DNA of 64,000 nucleotides, taken from NCBI RefSeq assembly GCF_023159225.1, contig NC_063170.1, forward strand, positions 57,557,708 through 57,621,707, in the 5' to 3' direction. This document shows, piece by piece, positions 1-10,439 of the stretch. The translations under genes were made by a program, and so were the position numbers. Below the pieces are notes generated by a model, which was not told the origin of the DNA, did not search any database, and worked only from the letters and a program-made list of their open reading frames with translations. Each line of letters opens with the position of its first letter. Position 1 is the stretch's first letter. This DNA is from Perognathus longimembris pacificus (Eukaryota; Chordata; Mammalia; Rodentia; Heteromyidae).

Positions 1-204
1 AATTGCCCAATGAAATCAGAACAAACCCCGGATGCACTGATTTTTAAAATTTCATTGTTTTTAATCTAAGTCACAGAAACAAGAGACTCAGTGTTCAGAA
101 ATACATCAGAAGCATGGCTCATTAGTGAGAAATCATACTTTGCTGCAGATGACATTGACAAAGCATTTCTGGGGGGCTCACTGTGTGCTTGCCAAGTACA
201 AGTT

Positions 205-390
205 CTAGCCCCCCTCATTAACTACGCTGTTTTGCCATCTATTAAGTTACCAATATGCTCGTCAACACTAGGAGGTGGGTGCTATGAGTGGCCCCACCTT
301 TCAGACAAGGCAGAGAGGATGAAGGAAACCACAGAGATTGTCCGGTGGGTCCATGAAGAAACCAAGTTCAAGGCCAGGCATTCTATCCCC
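205..390 (-). mobile_element. MIR SINE relic
   Basis: The stretch around 265-320 (aggaggtgggtgctatgagt, then ccccacctttcagacaagg) follows the core of an antisense MIR: the gaggtaggtactatt block, the ccccattttacagatgagg block and a gag/cagagagg block. It is heavily diverged and the ends are approximate. The 134-residue frame across it at 91-495 matches no family I know, and I treat it as chance. Confidence 0.45.
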
Positions 391-399
391 AACCCATGC

Positions 400-780
400 C
401 AACATTTTCTCTGGATAGAGATGCAGAGCCAAATCCCCTTTGGAGTCAGAACAAAGGTAGAGCTAAGGGCAGGTGAGCTTGCAGGACCTGCCTAGAAGTT
501 GGAAGAAACCATTAGAGTTTAGATAGTGTGCTGACTTGTTAACTTGGAGGCTAATTTTCATTTTTACAGATTCCTATTATATTGATAACTACAGAGTTAT
601 CAAAAAGTGATCCTTCCCAGACCCTGTAAGTTCAATAGGAAAGCTTTATACTCACCAGTTACCAAGCCCTTCTTTGTGAAGTTATCAGGGTGCTGTCTCT
701 GACTGCACCTCTGTAGTTTCTCCTCATATCTCCAGCACAGAAACCAATTCCTGTGCCATTCAAGAGGGCTCATTGATAGA
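400..780. other. Unassigned non-coding DNA
   Basis: I see no repeat signature, RNA gene or plausible exon here. Confidence 0.4.
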
Positions 781-784
781 TTCT

Positions 785-1190
785 TCTTGTTTTTGTTTGT
801 TTGATTCTTTCTTTTTTGCTATTATTTGTGGGACTAGGGTTAAAACTCAGGGCCGTGTGCTTGCTAAGCCGGTGATCTACCACTTGAGTTATACCACAAG
901 TGCTTTGTAATTGTCATTTTTTATTTGTTTGTGTGTTTGTTTTTTGTTTTGATGGAGTAGTATGTTTTCGCTGGAAGCTGGCTTTGGCTCTTGATTCTAC
1001 CTGTACCGTGTACCACTGTATAGCTGGGATGAAGAAAAGAATGGACGACCATGCCCAACTTGTTTGTTGTGATAGGGTCTTTATAACTCCCAGGCTGGCT
1101 TTGTATTGTGATCCTCCTGATCTCTGCTTCCTGAGCAGCTGGGATTATATGCATGAACTATTGTGGTTGGCCATTGTTATACTCTTGATA
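785..1190 (-). mobile_element. B1-ID composite SINE, antisense, extra B1 arm
   Basis: On the reverse strand a T-rich tail (780-830) is followed by an ID/tRNA-Ala-like arm (about 825-900, with reversed B-box and A-box blocks). Two 7SL/B1-like arms follow, ending near 1050 and 1185; both show the antisense B1 pattern agctgggat...atgc. The head-to-tail order B1-B1-ID is unusual next to the ordinary B1-ID dimers in this window. Confidence 0.65.
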
Positions 1191-1282
1191 CCTTACATGG
1201 GGCACAAGAATCATCTGTTGAATGGCTGCACCTGGCTAGGTTAATAGGCAACATTAGTCAATAATATTAACAAAATCAATTG

Positions 1283-1485
1283 TTAATATTTACTGAGTAC
1301 CGATGAGCGTATATGCATTATAATTACATTTACTATGCCAGTGACTCTACACAGTAGACATTTTTATTATCTTAATTTTACATCTAAAGAAACTGAGAAG
1401 TGAAGTAACTTACTCGAGGTCACTTTGCCTAGGCTCAACCCCAGGTAATCCCAAGTAAGAGTCAGAGCTAACCTCACACTGTCTC
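1283..1485 (-). mobile_element. MIR SINE
   Basis: Antisense MIR core: tttttattatcttaatttt, then aaagaaactgagaagtgaag, then taacttactcgaggtcac, then a tail matching the tRNA-related end. It covers most of a full-length MIR and marks old eutherian DNA. Confidence 0.75.
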
Positions 1486-1557
1486 TTAAAATTGTATTGT
1501 CCTATATGAAGGCTATTAGACATGTGCTCTTGCTAATCCGTCTCACATTTTCACCCA

Positions 1558-1724
1558 GAGCCTGGTATGGTGGCTCCCACCTTTAATCCTTTAGCTGCAG
1601 GAGGTGGAAGTAAGAAGATCATGGTCCAAAGCCAGCCTAGCTGAAAAACAAATCAAAAGAACTGAAGGCATGGCTCAAGTGGTAGTGCTTACCTAGCAAA
1701 TATAAGATTTGTGCTCAAATCCTA
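1558..1724 (+). mobile_element. B1-ID composite SINE
   Basis: A 7SL-derived left arm starts with gcctggtatggtggctcc and runs to about 1650. A tRNA/ID arm follows, with A-box-like tggctcaagtggtag and B-box-like gtgctcaaatcctac. This is the older dimer from which the Geo arm elsewhere in the window can be derived. Its A-rich tail has become a CA microsatellite. Confidence 0.75.
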
Positions 1725-1761
1725 CAAACACACACACACTCACACACACTCACATGTGTAC
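1725..1761. repeat. (CA)n microsatellite at a SINE tail
   Basis: Imperfect CA repeat directly at the 3' end of the B1-ID element, interrupted by ctca and catgtg. Confidence 0.85.
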
Positions 1762-1861
1762 ACAATTCTTTTCCATCTACTTCTTTTAGAATAAGCCTAT
1801 ATGGTCAGACATCATTGTAGATCCACTTCATTACCCAGGCATGCCCAGATGTCATACATGG

Positions 1862-1865
<4 letters not shown>

Positions 1866-1910
<45 letters not shown>
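1866..1910. repeat. (AC)n microsatellite
   Basis: About 22 AC units with one cg interruption near the 3' end. It is read through by a short spurious reverse-strand frame. Confidence 0.95.
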
Positions 1911-1914
1911 ATGC

Positions 1915-2627
1915 TTGCTATAGCAAAAGCTCCCATCTTCTTCCCTTAGCCTAGGCGTCTCGCTTGATTTTTTCATTAAACTGAAGGGATTGTGATAAAT
2001 GCACCTGACATCCGAAAACCACACGGCCTTCTGAGAAGCAGTAGAATGAAGACATCAAAACCCTGCATGCCATTGAGCTGCTCAGGAGAGAAAAGAAAAT
2101 GCTGCAAACCACTTAGGAAAAAAAAGAAAATAATATAGTTGCTAAATCCTGGGATTTCTCCTTTCTGGGCTCTATTGGGATGGTCATGACATCGGATGTG
2201 GCCTCCGTTCAGTAAGGATGCTGCTGGCCTGCGAGAGAGGCATGCATATGGAATAGCTCCAACTACAGCTTCTGCAGACATATGCTTCCATCACCAGAGA
2301 GAGACTAGAAGACAGCACACAGCTGCATTTCATTTATGCTTCCAGAGGAACAAAGTAACGGCATGCCATAGACGCCTATCTAAAAGTCCCCATGAGACCT
2401 TGTACAATCCACACCATACTGTCCTCCCATACTCCCAATGTGTTAACAACAGAGAGATCCTTCGTAGATCAAGAGTATCCATGAAGCAGATGAGTAGAAC
2501 AAGCAGACTTGGGAGGAGGGGAGGGCATCATAGTTCTGAGCGACTGAAGAGGGGCTCTCCCTCTACTCCAGTGACTTTCTATTACATCTTAGAAAATAGA
2601 TGGTTCTTCCCTTCTGGAGGGGGAAAT
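1915..2627. other. Unassigned non-coding DNA
   Basis: No repeat recognised. A 176-codon forward frame starts at 2196 and runs into the antisense SINE poly-T. Its composition and the SINE-derived end argue against a gene. Confidence 0.45.
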
Positions 2628-2640
2628 AAGGCTTCCTTTT

Positions 2641-2853
2641 TTTTTTTTTTTTTTTTTTTTGGCCAGTCTTGGGCCTTGGACTCAGGGCCTGAGCACTATC
2701 CCTGGCTTCTTTTTGCTCAAGGCTAGCACTCTGCCACTTGAGCCACAGTGCCACTTCTGGCCGTTTGCTGTATATGTGGTGCTGGGGAATTGAACCCAGG
2801 GCCTCATGTATACGAGGCAAGTACTCTTGCCACTAGGCCATATCCCCAGCCCC
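2641..2853 (-). mobile_element. IDL-Geo SINE, full length, young-looking
   Basis: Read on the reverse strand, the order is: ID-type left arm with A box tggcctagtgg and B box ggttcaattcc; junction caccacatatacag; Geo arm (tggctcaagtggcagagtgc ... ccctgagtccaag); A tail. A perfect 13-bp target duplication (aaggcttcctttt) lies at 2628-2640 and 2854-2866, as expected for L1-mediated retroposition. Confidence 0.95.
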
Positions 2854-3195
2854 AAGGCTTCCTTTTAATTAGAAGGCATTCCTCTAATAAAGAGCAGTAG
2901 TGCATGGGCAAAGAAAGTCAATGGGACTCGTAGATCTCCAGCAGGGCTGAATCAATCGGTGCTATTTATTGCTGCAGAGGAGCAGTGCCATGAAGCTGGG
3001 TTTGATGGTGGTGCATTTCTAGGTGCTGCATTTCACCCCATTACAGGTGCTGCCTGAGGAATCAGACTCCTCCTGGCCCTCCCATGCCAAGATTTCTTTC
3101 TAACCTTGTCTTTTACTGGTGTTGAGATGCACAGCTCTTTTAAGGTACTGAGCATTGCCTTGTGAGAAACAAGGAATGGTTGACATCCATATTTT

Positions 3196-3447
3196 TTGCT
3201 AGTTTCTGGTGCCAGTACTGGAGCTTGTATTCAGGGCTTGGGTGCTATCCTTTAGCTTTTTCTCTTGAGATTCTCTACCATTTGGGCCACACCTCCACTT
3301 CAGGCTTTTTTTTTTTTTTTTTGGTGGTTAATTAGAGTTACAAATCTCATGGATTCTCCCACCCAGCCTGGCTTTGAACTGCAATCCTCAGAACTCAGCC
3401 TCCCAAGTAGCTAGGATTATGGGTGTGAGCCACTGGCACCTGGCTAA
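3196..3447 (-). mobile_element. B1-Geo composite SINE
   Basis: Antisense copy. A Geo-type arm (about 3200-3305) is joined through the linker ggtggttaattagag to a B1-like arm ending in agctaggattatgggtgtga...gcacctggct. A T20 run at about 3302-3322 sits at the junction between the arms. Confidence 0.8.
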
Positions 3448-3449
3448 TA

Positions 3450-3880
3450 TCTATGTTTTTTGAACACACAACTAAATGACTGACTGGGTCACTCTAAGGA
3501 AGGCAGTAAAACCTCACAATGGCTTCTTGAAGCTGTGCTACCACTTCCAACAGGAAACTAGCTCATGCGTAGGTGCTCTGGGAAGCAGGCCCAGGCCCTG
3601 GCTGGCCTTCCATTTCAGTTTCATGTATCTGGACTTTGAGAGCCTTTTGTGCTCATGGTCACACTGTGTCTTCCCCTCCAGTGTCCAAGGGGACCCTCCC
3701 CCCTCCCCTCTCCCTGCATCGCTCAGCTGAAAGGGGCTGTCTGGGAGGAAGCCATTCACGATTGAACCTAGGCCAGGCTCTTTTGCCCAGTGATCTCTCA
3801 GAATCCCTATTTCTTGCAGACTTACACCTTAGGTTTCAACTACACATTGATTCACAAGACTCTTCCTTTGTCTTGCTTTC
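3450..3880. other. Unassigned non-coding DNA
   Basis: No recognised repeat. Overlapping frames of about 84 and 113 codons on the plus strand show no known domain. Confidence 0.4.
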
Positions 3881-3883
3881 ACA

Positions 3884-3995
3884 GAATTGTAAGTGCTTTG
3901 AGAGCAGGAAATAGTGTCTGATTTCGGTCTCTATTGAATCTCCATCCTCCCTAACATATGGTTGGCAATCAAGGCATGATTGTAGAATGGAGAAA
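3884..3995 (+). mobile_element. LINE L2 3' end
   Basis: agaattgtaagtgctttgag followed by gcagg and a tgtctg block matches the L2 3' terminal signature (gtaagctccatgagggcaggga...tgtctg). It is truncated and strongly diverged. Confidence 0.55.
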
Positions 3996-4029
3996 CACTC
4001 AGAGCTGTTCAAACTAGTAAGAGCTAAAT

Positions 4030-4138
4030 ACAGCACAACAGTGGATGGACTAAGGCTAGATGGACAGAACCGTGGGTTTAGTGTGGATAAGACCCTGGTT
4101 TGATTCCCCAACACCACATACATTCAAAAAATAAAAAA
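4030..4138 (+). mobile_element. Degenerate ID-like SINE
   Basis: The 3' part, accctggtttgattccccaa then caccacataca, followed by an A-rich tail, keeps an ID B-box-like segment. The 5' half is hardly recognisable. Confidence 0.4.
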
Positions 4139-4139
4139 A

Positions 4140-4548
4140 GGCAAAACAGTACATGTTAGCATTCTTTCTTTTCCAATGTGGGATTAATCATATGTGCAAA
4201 AGCAAGTAGATGCACTCATTCAAGAAAGAGCCCTGTCCTTCCGGTTGCGAAGACTAAACTTTAAACGTTTTGCATGGGAAAACGACTTTTAGTTTTGACC
4301 ATTGGGACACACCGAGAGCCTCAAAGGCAAATTTGGGGTCTGTTCTCAAAAACTGGCATCCTTCACGAGTGGTTGTGGGTGGTGCATTTCTAATCACGAA
4401 TCTCTAAAGATGGAGAGCTCCGAAGAGCTTGCTGGGAGAAATAGTAATTTGTAAGTTACACTGCAAACAAGCCTGAAATCTGGTGATCAGCTTGTCCCTG
4501 GGCCCCAAACCTTCAAATTCAAGCCTGATTTTATATCAGTGATGGGCA
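4140..4548. promoter_or_regulatory. Candidate conserved non-coding block (weak)
   Basis: Repeat-free stretch with several CpGs retained in an otherwise CpG-poor window (about 4240-4420) and no open frame. This could be conserved regulatory DNA, but nothing in one sequence proves it. Confidence 0.2.
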
Positions 4549-4664
4549 TTATATAATTTTCTATGGCTGCTGTAATAAATTAACCATGAAAAAAATAGCA
4601 TAAAACAGCAGCAATTTATTCTCAGTTCTGAAAGTGAAAAGCCCCAAATCCATTTTTCTGGGTC

Positions 4665-4861
4665 TTTTTTGCCAGTAATGGGACTTGAATTCAGGGCCTG
4701 AGCACTGTCCCTGGCTTCTTTTGGCTCAAGGCTAGCACTCTGCCACTTGAGCCACAGCGCCACCTCTGGCTTTTTCTACATATGTGGTACTGAGGAATTG
4801 AACCCAGGGCTTCATGTATAGAAGGCAAGCACTTTTACCACTAGGCCATATTCTCAGCCCC
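4665..4861 (-). mobile_element. IDL-Geo SINE inserted in an MLT1 LTR
   Basis: Full-length antisense copy with a short T tail. The left-arm B box is decayed (ggttcaattcc). Flanks ccccaaatcc (about 4643) and cctccaaatcc (about 4861) look like a diverged target duplication, so this copy is older than those at 13.7 or 37.6 kb. It dates the LTR as older. Confidence 0.92.
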
Positions 4862-5031
4862 CTCCAAATCCCTTTTAACTGAGCAGAAACCATGGCGTGA
4901 CCAGGGCCAGGGCAGAAGCTCTAAGAGCGAATGCAGTCTGTGCATTCTTCTGGCTTCTGTGGCTGCTGGTACTCCTTGACTTGAGGGCCTACTGCTCCAG
5001 TCTCTACCTCTGTCCTGTCATCACATCATCA

Positions 5032-5133
5032 TCTCTTTTTCTCTTCCTCCTCCCTTCCTGCTCCTCCTCTCTTTTCCTCCTCCTCCTCTTCCTCTCCTCC
5101 CTCCCCTTCTCCCTCTCTCTCCTTCTCTCTCTC
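5032..5133. repeat. 102-nt polypyrimidine tract
   Basis: Only C and T apart from one G at 5060. It is immediately followed by AG at 5134-5135, a 3' splice-site-like arrangement on the plus strand. Confidence 0.95.
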
Positions 5134-5304
5134 AGGCAGGACCCACCTAGATAACATGGAGTAATCTCCCCATTTTTAAGTATCTTATTTAGTCACACCT
5201 GCCAAATCCTTGCTCCATAAGGCAATTATTTAGCTATTCCAGGAATTAAGATCTGATATTTATATGGTTGTTATTCAGCTTACTACAGTCATCTCCCTCT
5301 ATGT

Positions 5305-6805
5305 AACACAAACAGAACTCATCATACCTGTTTGCTGCAGCATAGACACAGAACACTTTGTTAATCAATAAATAACCTCACAAAACTTACTTGTCAGTAA
5401 GTACACCCTATTATGGAATTTTTTGAATCCAAGTTAGACCCCCTGCAAGGACGGCGGGGGGGGGGGGGGATGCAGTCCGCAGAATTCCAAATGGGCCACA
5501 GGTCTGCACACCCCTGTTTAGACTTGCTTCTAACCAGGAGAAGATGATGACAGGCCACAGCCCTACAAAGGTGTGGGAATCCCACCCCCGTGATTATCCC
5601 ATCACAGTACCCTGGGGAGAAAGGTGTTCTCACGCTATCCTTGAAGCAGCCACCACGTCATGTGGCGAAGGGCCGTGAGGCACCGCAGGAGGCCTGCAGC
5701 AACTGTGGGCCTCTGCTCTATACTCGTAACGAAGCCCGTGCTGCCAACAGCTAGTGAACTTGGAAGAAGACCCAGAGCGTTAAATGAGATTGCGATTCCT
5801 GGCACCTTAATTCCAGCCTGGTGACATCCCGGGGAAGAGGATCCAAGGAAGCTATGCCAGACCCTCAGCCATGGTGGGATAGTATGAAAGTGTGTGTTGA
5901 TTGAGGCAGGAGATTTGGGTGCTAGGAGATGGCAATGGTAAAATCTGAATGCACTGGGTTTGCAAAGCAATTGTAGTACAGATTGGAGGGAGGGCATGGA
6001 GAAGGGCAGACAGCCTAACGGACGAGTCAAGCACGCCAAATGCTCAGACAAAGCACTTGGGAAGAAAATGGTGTGGCCTCTGTGAGAGGGTTCAGAGCCA
6101 ACAGATGAATTTACATGAACTAGAAAATAGACAGGGAGGCAGATGCGAGGGAAATTTAGAAATGAAAAGGGGAGCGTGTTAGCCAACCCTGTCAGTTACA
6201 GGGATAGAAATCCAACTCAAACAGGCCAAAGCCAGCATCCATAAACAAGTCTAATGAAAGGAAACAAGGGAAGCCCCCTGGCTTCAGGCGCAGACACTTC
6301 TCCATCGCCCTCTCTCTGTCTGAGCCAGGTAGCCACTCCCAGTACCAGGCTCATGGCTGGTTCTTTACATTGCCCATGTGGGAAGAAATTCTCTTTCCCA
6401 ATAATTATGGCAAGAGTCCCTCTGTTAGCCTTCACTTTCTCTTACTGGCCATGTTACAAGTCAAAGCTTGACACCAGGAAGGCAGAGGACAGCCTCACCT
6501 ATGCCTAAAGGGAGAATTGAAGTTCTCTTACATGGATAGGATAAAACAAGGATGTGCCAGCTCTACGCTTAGGAAAAGGATGAAAGTGGCTTTTTAGGTC
6601 AAGAATCCAAGAATTCAGCAGTCAATACAAATTCCTACTTGCAATGCATACCGCAGGATTTGTAGACTCCTACGTTCAGAGGAGTGGAGGCGATGGATGC
6701 GTTACAATTGATAAAACACGGTTCCTTAGAAGACTTTCTGAATGGGTGCAGTCTGATTCAAATGACAGTATCCTTTACTAGCCAAAGCCCACAAAATACA
6801 TGGAA
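5305..6805. other. Unassigned non-coding DNA
   Basis: No recognised repeats or exons. It contains a G14 run. A 183-codon reverse frame (5635-6186) overlaps a 77-codon forward frame and lacks any family resemblance I can name. Confidence 0.45.
5456..5469 (+). repeat. G14 homopolymer
   Basis: Fourteen consecutive G. Such runs are unstable and are prone to sequencing-length error. Confidence 0.95.
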
Positions 6806-6808
6806 AGA

Positions 6809-7023
6809 GCTGGGTACCAACATGAGCTCAAACCTGTGATTCTAGTTACTCAAGAGGCTGGGATCTGAGGATCAAGGTTCAAACCAGCCTGGGCAGGAAA
6901 GTCCATGAAATTATTACTTCTAATTAACCATCAAAAAGCCAAAGTGGAGCTGTGGCTTAAGTGGTAGAGCACTAGTCTTGAGCACAAAAGCTTCGAGACA
7001 GCTTTCAGGTTCTGAGTTCAAGT
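6809..7023 (+). mobile_element. B1-Geo composite SINE
   Basis: B1-like arm (gctgggtaccaacatgagct ... tgtgattctagttactcaag) with antecedent gggatctgaggatcaaggtt, linker ctaattaaccatcaaaaagc, then Geo arm with tggcttaagtggtagagcac and a final ttctgagttcaag block. It ends at a TG/CA repeat. Confidence 0.85.
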
Positions 7024-7072
7024 ACATGTGTGTACATGTGTGTGCATGTACGTGTATACACACACACACACG
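7024..7072. repeat. Mixed TG/CA repeat
   Basis: Alternating TG, ATG and ACAC units at the 3' end of the preceding SINE. Confidence 0.85.
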
Positions 7073-7179
7073 GAAAGGGATGCCCTAAAGAAAGCATGGC
7101 CTCTTCTCCATCTATGGAGAAGTTGTTACATCCCAGAACAGAGTGTTCATCTTACATTCATGGTTGTATAGTCCTCCCC

Positions 7180-7320
7180 TATGTTATAGGTTTTCTGACA
7201 TTTGAAGAAACTCAAGCTGAGGAGGTTAAATAATTTTGCTAAGGTCACAGGCTGGGCAACTAAAAGAGAAATAACTCAAATCCACGAGCATGGGTCTCTA
7301 GAGCCTGCAGGAACTCAACT
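7180..7320 (-). mobile_element. MIR SINE
   Basis: Antisense MIR core: gaagaaactcaagctgagga, ggttaaataattttgctaag, gtcacaggctgggcaac, then gggtctctagagcctg. Confidence 0.65.
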
Positions 7321-7324
7321 TCCG

Positions 7325-9540
7325 CTTTCTGAATTAGTCCTGATCAGAACAGGACATGACAGTGACACAATGCCCAATCAAATTCCCTTACTGTGAAAGA
7401 CTATTTCAAGATTCTTGTGGTCTTAAGGAAGTAGTCTCCTTTGATTTTGACCCAACACCTCACTGATTTCAGAAGCAAGTCAAAAAGCTTTGTGGATACA
7501 AGAATGGTGGATGCCAACGAGCAAAGCCACAGCATAAAGCAGATGCTGGAGGAGACAGCCAGCAGTCGGCCAGCAGCTACTCTGTCACCCAACACAGAAA
7601 CGAGGTAAACAATGCCTGAGAGGAAGTCACAGAGGAAAAGGGGTTCAGGACTCTCTCCTTCCCACGCCCTCGCTCCCATTGTGGCGGTGACAGAGTCAGC
7701 CCAGAGGGGAAGGAAACAGGGATCTCACTCTCCCCTGTCCAACCTGCCCGTGACCAGGAAGTAGGGGAGGGCGAAACTCAGGCGTACAGCTCAGGCACAC
7801 CTAGCTACTCCACCCTCACGCGCCAGAGATTTCAGCCAGGTTTCTACAGAGAGAAGGATCTGTCAGGGACCTGGATTCTGATGCCAGCCTAAGTGGTACA
7901 TCCTGGGCACTTAATATCTCTTATCCCATATTTAAAGTTGAATTGGATTGGTGGTTGTACATTCACTGGTTGGGAGGCCAAGGCTGGTAAATAAAAAATA
8001 TAGCTGGCTATATATAAAACACCAAGAAGCAGCAGAGAGCAGATTACAGGTTTTGTCAGTCCCAAACATCCCTCAGGATTCTAAATAGTCCAGTTTCCTA
8101 CAATTAACTAGAATTCAGACCTTTGTAGAAAATCTAAATGCTGGCAACAAATCACAATCCCAGGTTAGTTTATAACCTTGAATTTGTGTTCAATCCAAAA
8201 AAAGGTAACTACTAGACCCATGTGGCTCAATTTAGCAAAAACTGAACAGATTATTATTATTTTTTAAATTTGGTTCCTCATTTATACAAGGGCAGAACAT
8301 GTTCGTGGCTGCCATATTGGATAAAGTAGATTCTGAGCGTATTTCCAGCTTTGCTGAGAATTCTCTTGGGTAGCCCCTGGTCTCAAGGATCTCTAAGATG
8401 AAATTCGAAAACAAACACTGTGATCTTGATGGACAGAAAATTCAGTCCTGGCATTTCACAGGATAATCCCAACACAAGCAGACCAGGTGCCACCGTGTTA
8501 CCTGCGAGCCCAGGACTTCTATCGGGCTGCCTTTAAATCGGTTTCTACAGATTTGTCAACAGAAACAGTCTGACGCTTTGTCATCTGATTCAACATACCG
8601 AGTCTATTCTAGAGTTTTTAAATTCACGGGGATTTGAACACCTAAGCCTATATTAAAAGGGAGGGGTGGAGGGTGGAGACTGGAGAAGCCCTATTTCATA
8701 TTGCCTAAAATTCACCCATCGCTCCCTGCGAGCTAAGCTGTGGCTCCTCCACCGTTTTCACTGCAGGCTTGTCCCTGCTGGGTGGCCAGGAGCAGTGTTT
8801 TAGACTGGAAGTCATCAACTTTTTTGTGTTTTTTTTTTTTCAAATATGTTCAGCTCTGTGAGCCCTAAAAGGTATCTATGACAACGACTTGTCTTAACCT
8901 CATTCAACCCCAGGGCCGCATGAACGCAGCCAGAGAAAATAGGAAAAAACAGATGGGTGTGGGTATGTTCTAATACAATTTTGTCAAAATTTGAAGTTCA
9001 CGTGTCAAAGGAATAGCTCTTGGAACCTCCCCTCCCCATCATCTGCAGCTGCCCCAGAAGTTCTCTGATGGAGGAAGGAAGCCTAAGACTTGGCCCAGAT
9101 ATGGGATGCCTGAGTGGATGGCCTAGTATAAGTTCTCTACCTAACCCATGTGCTCAGGAGTGGAGGAGAGTGACCATCACCAGGGTCTGTGTGTGTGTGA
9201 TGACATTATTGATATAGAAAACCTTCATTACTCACACATCTTGAATAACCCCTCGAATTCATTTGTGACTCCAAAACCAATACTGGAGGTCCTGTAAGCA
9301 GTCATTTTCTGACTTACAGTATATTAAGCTGTGGAAAAACCAGTGTCCTAGCACACTAGCTCCCACCTGAGGTCTAACAAGGTCACTCTGCCTTCTTGTT
9401 GCCATGTTCCTGCCGTGTCCCTTCCCTCTCACAGTCTATTTAGTGCATATTTTTTCACTTGTGTACTTTTTGCTGGTGATTTTTCTGGCCTCTGGGTTGA
9501 TCTTGACAACAGGTCCCAAGGATAGCACTAGTGCTAAATA
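7325..9540. other. Unassigned non-coding DNA, repeat-poor
   Basis: About 2.2 kb with no confident repeat. There may be a B1-like scrap near 7950-8000 (tgggaggccaaggctgg). Several CpGs persist around 8480-8640. I see no exon with flanking splice signals. Confidence 0.4.
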
Positions 9541-9542
9541 AG

Positions 9543-9865
9543 CTATGGTCTGTATGTTTGTGCCTCCCTCTCTCTCTCTCTCTCCCCAATTCATAATCTT
9601 GAACCTGGTCACCAAAGTGAAGATTAAGTTGACCAATGAGGTCATGGGGACAGAGACTTCAGGAATGCCATTAATGCCCTTACTAGGGGTCCCATGAAGT
9701 TGCCTTGCCCCTTCTAACAAGTACAGCACTAGGGGAAGTGGTCCCTCGCCAGATAGCAAATCAGCTGATGCCTTGATCTTGAATTTGTCAGTCTCTGGAA
9801 CTGTGAGAAATCAATTTCTGTTGTTCTTAAGCCTTCCAGTTTATGGCATTCTGGATATCCTAAAT
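9543..9865 (+). mobile_element. MLT1-type ERVL-MaLR LTR
   Basis: Order of LTR blocks: tatggtctgtatgtttgtgc at the 5' end, caatgaggtcatggggac, attaatgcccttactag, ctgatgccttgatcttgaat, ggaactgtgagaaatcaatt, ccagtttatggcattctgg. A (CT)n expansion interrupts it at about 9566-9587. Solo LTR with no internal region. Confidence 0.75.
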
Positions 9866-9899
9866 GATTTTCTGCATAAAAGGCCATGACATGCTTGCA

Positions 9900-10046
9900 A
9901 AGAAGGAAGGAAGGAAGGAAGGAAGGAAGGAAGGAAGGAAGGAAGGAAGGAAGGAAGGAAGGAAGGAAGGAAAGGGAGGGAGGGACGGAAAGAGAGAGGG
10001 AGGCAAAGGGAGAGAAGGAAGGAGGGAGGGAAGGAAGGAAGGAAAG
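9900..10046. repeat. (GGAA)n and purine-rich tract
   Basis: Perfect GGAA units from about 9902 to 9974 grade into GGGA/GAGA sequence and end in AAGC units. One strand is almost entirely purine, and the frames that cross it are artefacts. Confidence 0.95.
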
Positions 10047-10329
10047 CAAGCAAGCAACAACAAAAATCACCATAGATGGGCCTCACCAGGCATGTCATAA
10101 TGCCCCTGTCCAGTTCAGTGCCAATGAATTAACAACATATACTTAATATGGCATCTTTACAGAGAAATGCACTTAAAACAAGGTTATACATGGACTGGCT
10201 AATGAGAATGCTATGATCAGAGATGCACAGAAACTTCAACCTGTATTTCCCCAGAAGTGATAAGTTAGTTCTTGCTAATGCAGTGTATATGGTGGCTTTA
10301 TAGACCAAAACTATCTCAATTAGTGAAAA

Positions 10330-10436
10330 GTGAGTAGAGATAGCTATATGTGCCAGCCCAGGCTAATTACTGAGTAAATCTGAGGCCAGGTTAGACTATA
10401 TAAATAGGGATCCAACCTCGAAAATCAAAACGAAAA
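10330..10436 (+). mobile_element. B1-like fragment
   Basis: gaggccaggttagactatat, then gggatccaacctcgaaaatc and an A-rich tail resemble the 3' half of B1 (gccagcctggtctac...gagaccctatctc). The 5' half is weak. Confidence 0.4.
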
Positions 10437-10439
10437 ATA

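Larger units (their letters stand above)
4550..5303 (-). mobile_element. MLT1-type ERVL-MaLR LTR, antisense, split by a SINE
   Basis: The left part follows the reversed LTR end (tatggctgctgtaataaatt, then aacagcagcaatttattctc, then agttctg). After the inserted IDL-Geo it resumes with cccacctagataacatgg, tctccccatttttaagtatc, cacacctgccaaatcc and a terminal ttattcagcttactaca block. No internal viral coding sequence is present. The 102-nt pyrimidine tract lies inside it. Confidence 0.72.

Noticed and set aside
91..495. 134-codon forward frame as an exon
   Set aside because: Overlaps a MIR relic and matches no protein I know.
2196..2726. 176-codon forward frame as a gene
   Set aside because: It ends by reading through the poly-T and Geo arm of an antisense SINE, has no recognisable domain, and has no supporting context.
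5635..6186. 183-codon reverse frame as a gene
   Set aside because: Longest frame in the window, but within chance for 64 kb. No motif, no splice context, and overlapping frames on both strands.
9860..10146. Repetitive proline/serine-rich and arginine/lysine-rich frames
   Set aside because: Translations of the GGAA microsatellite.
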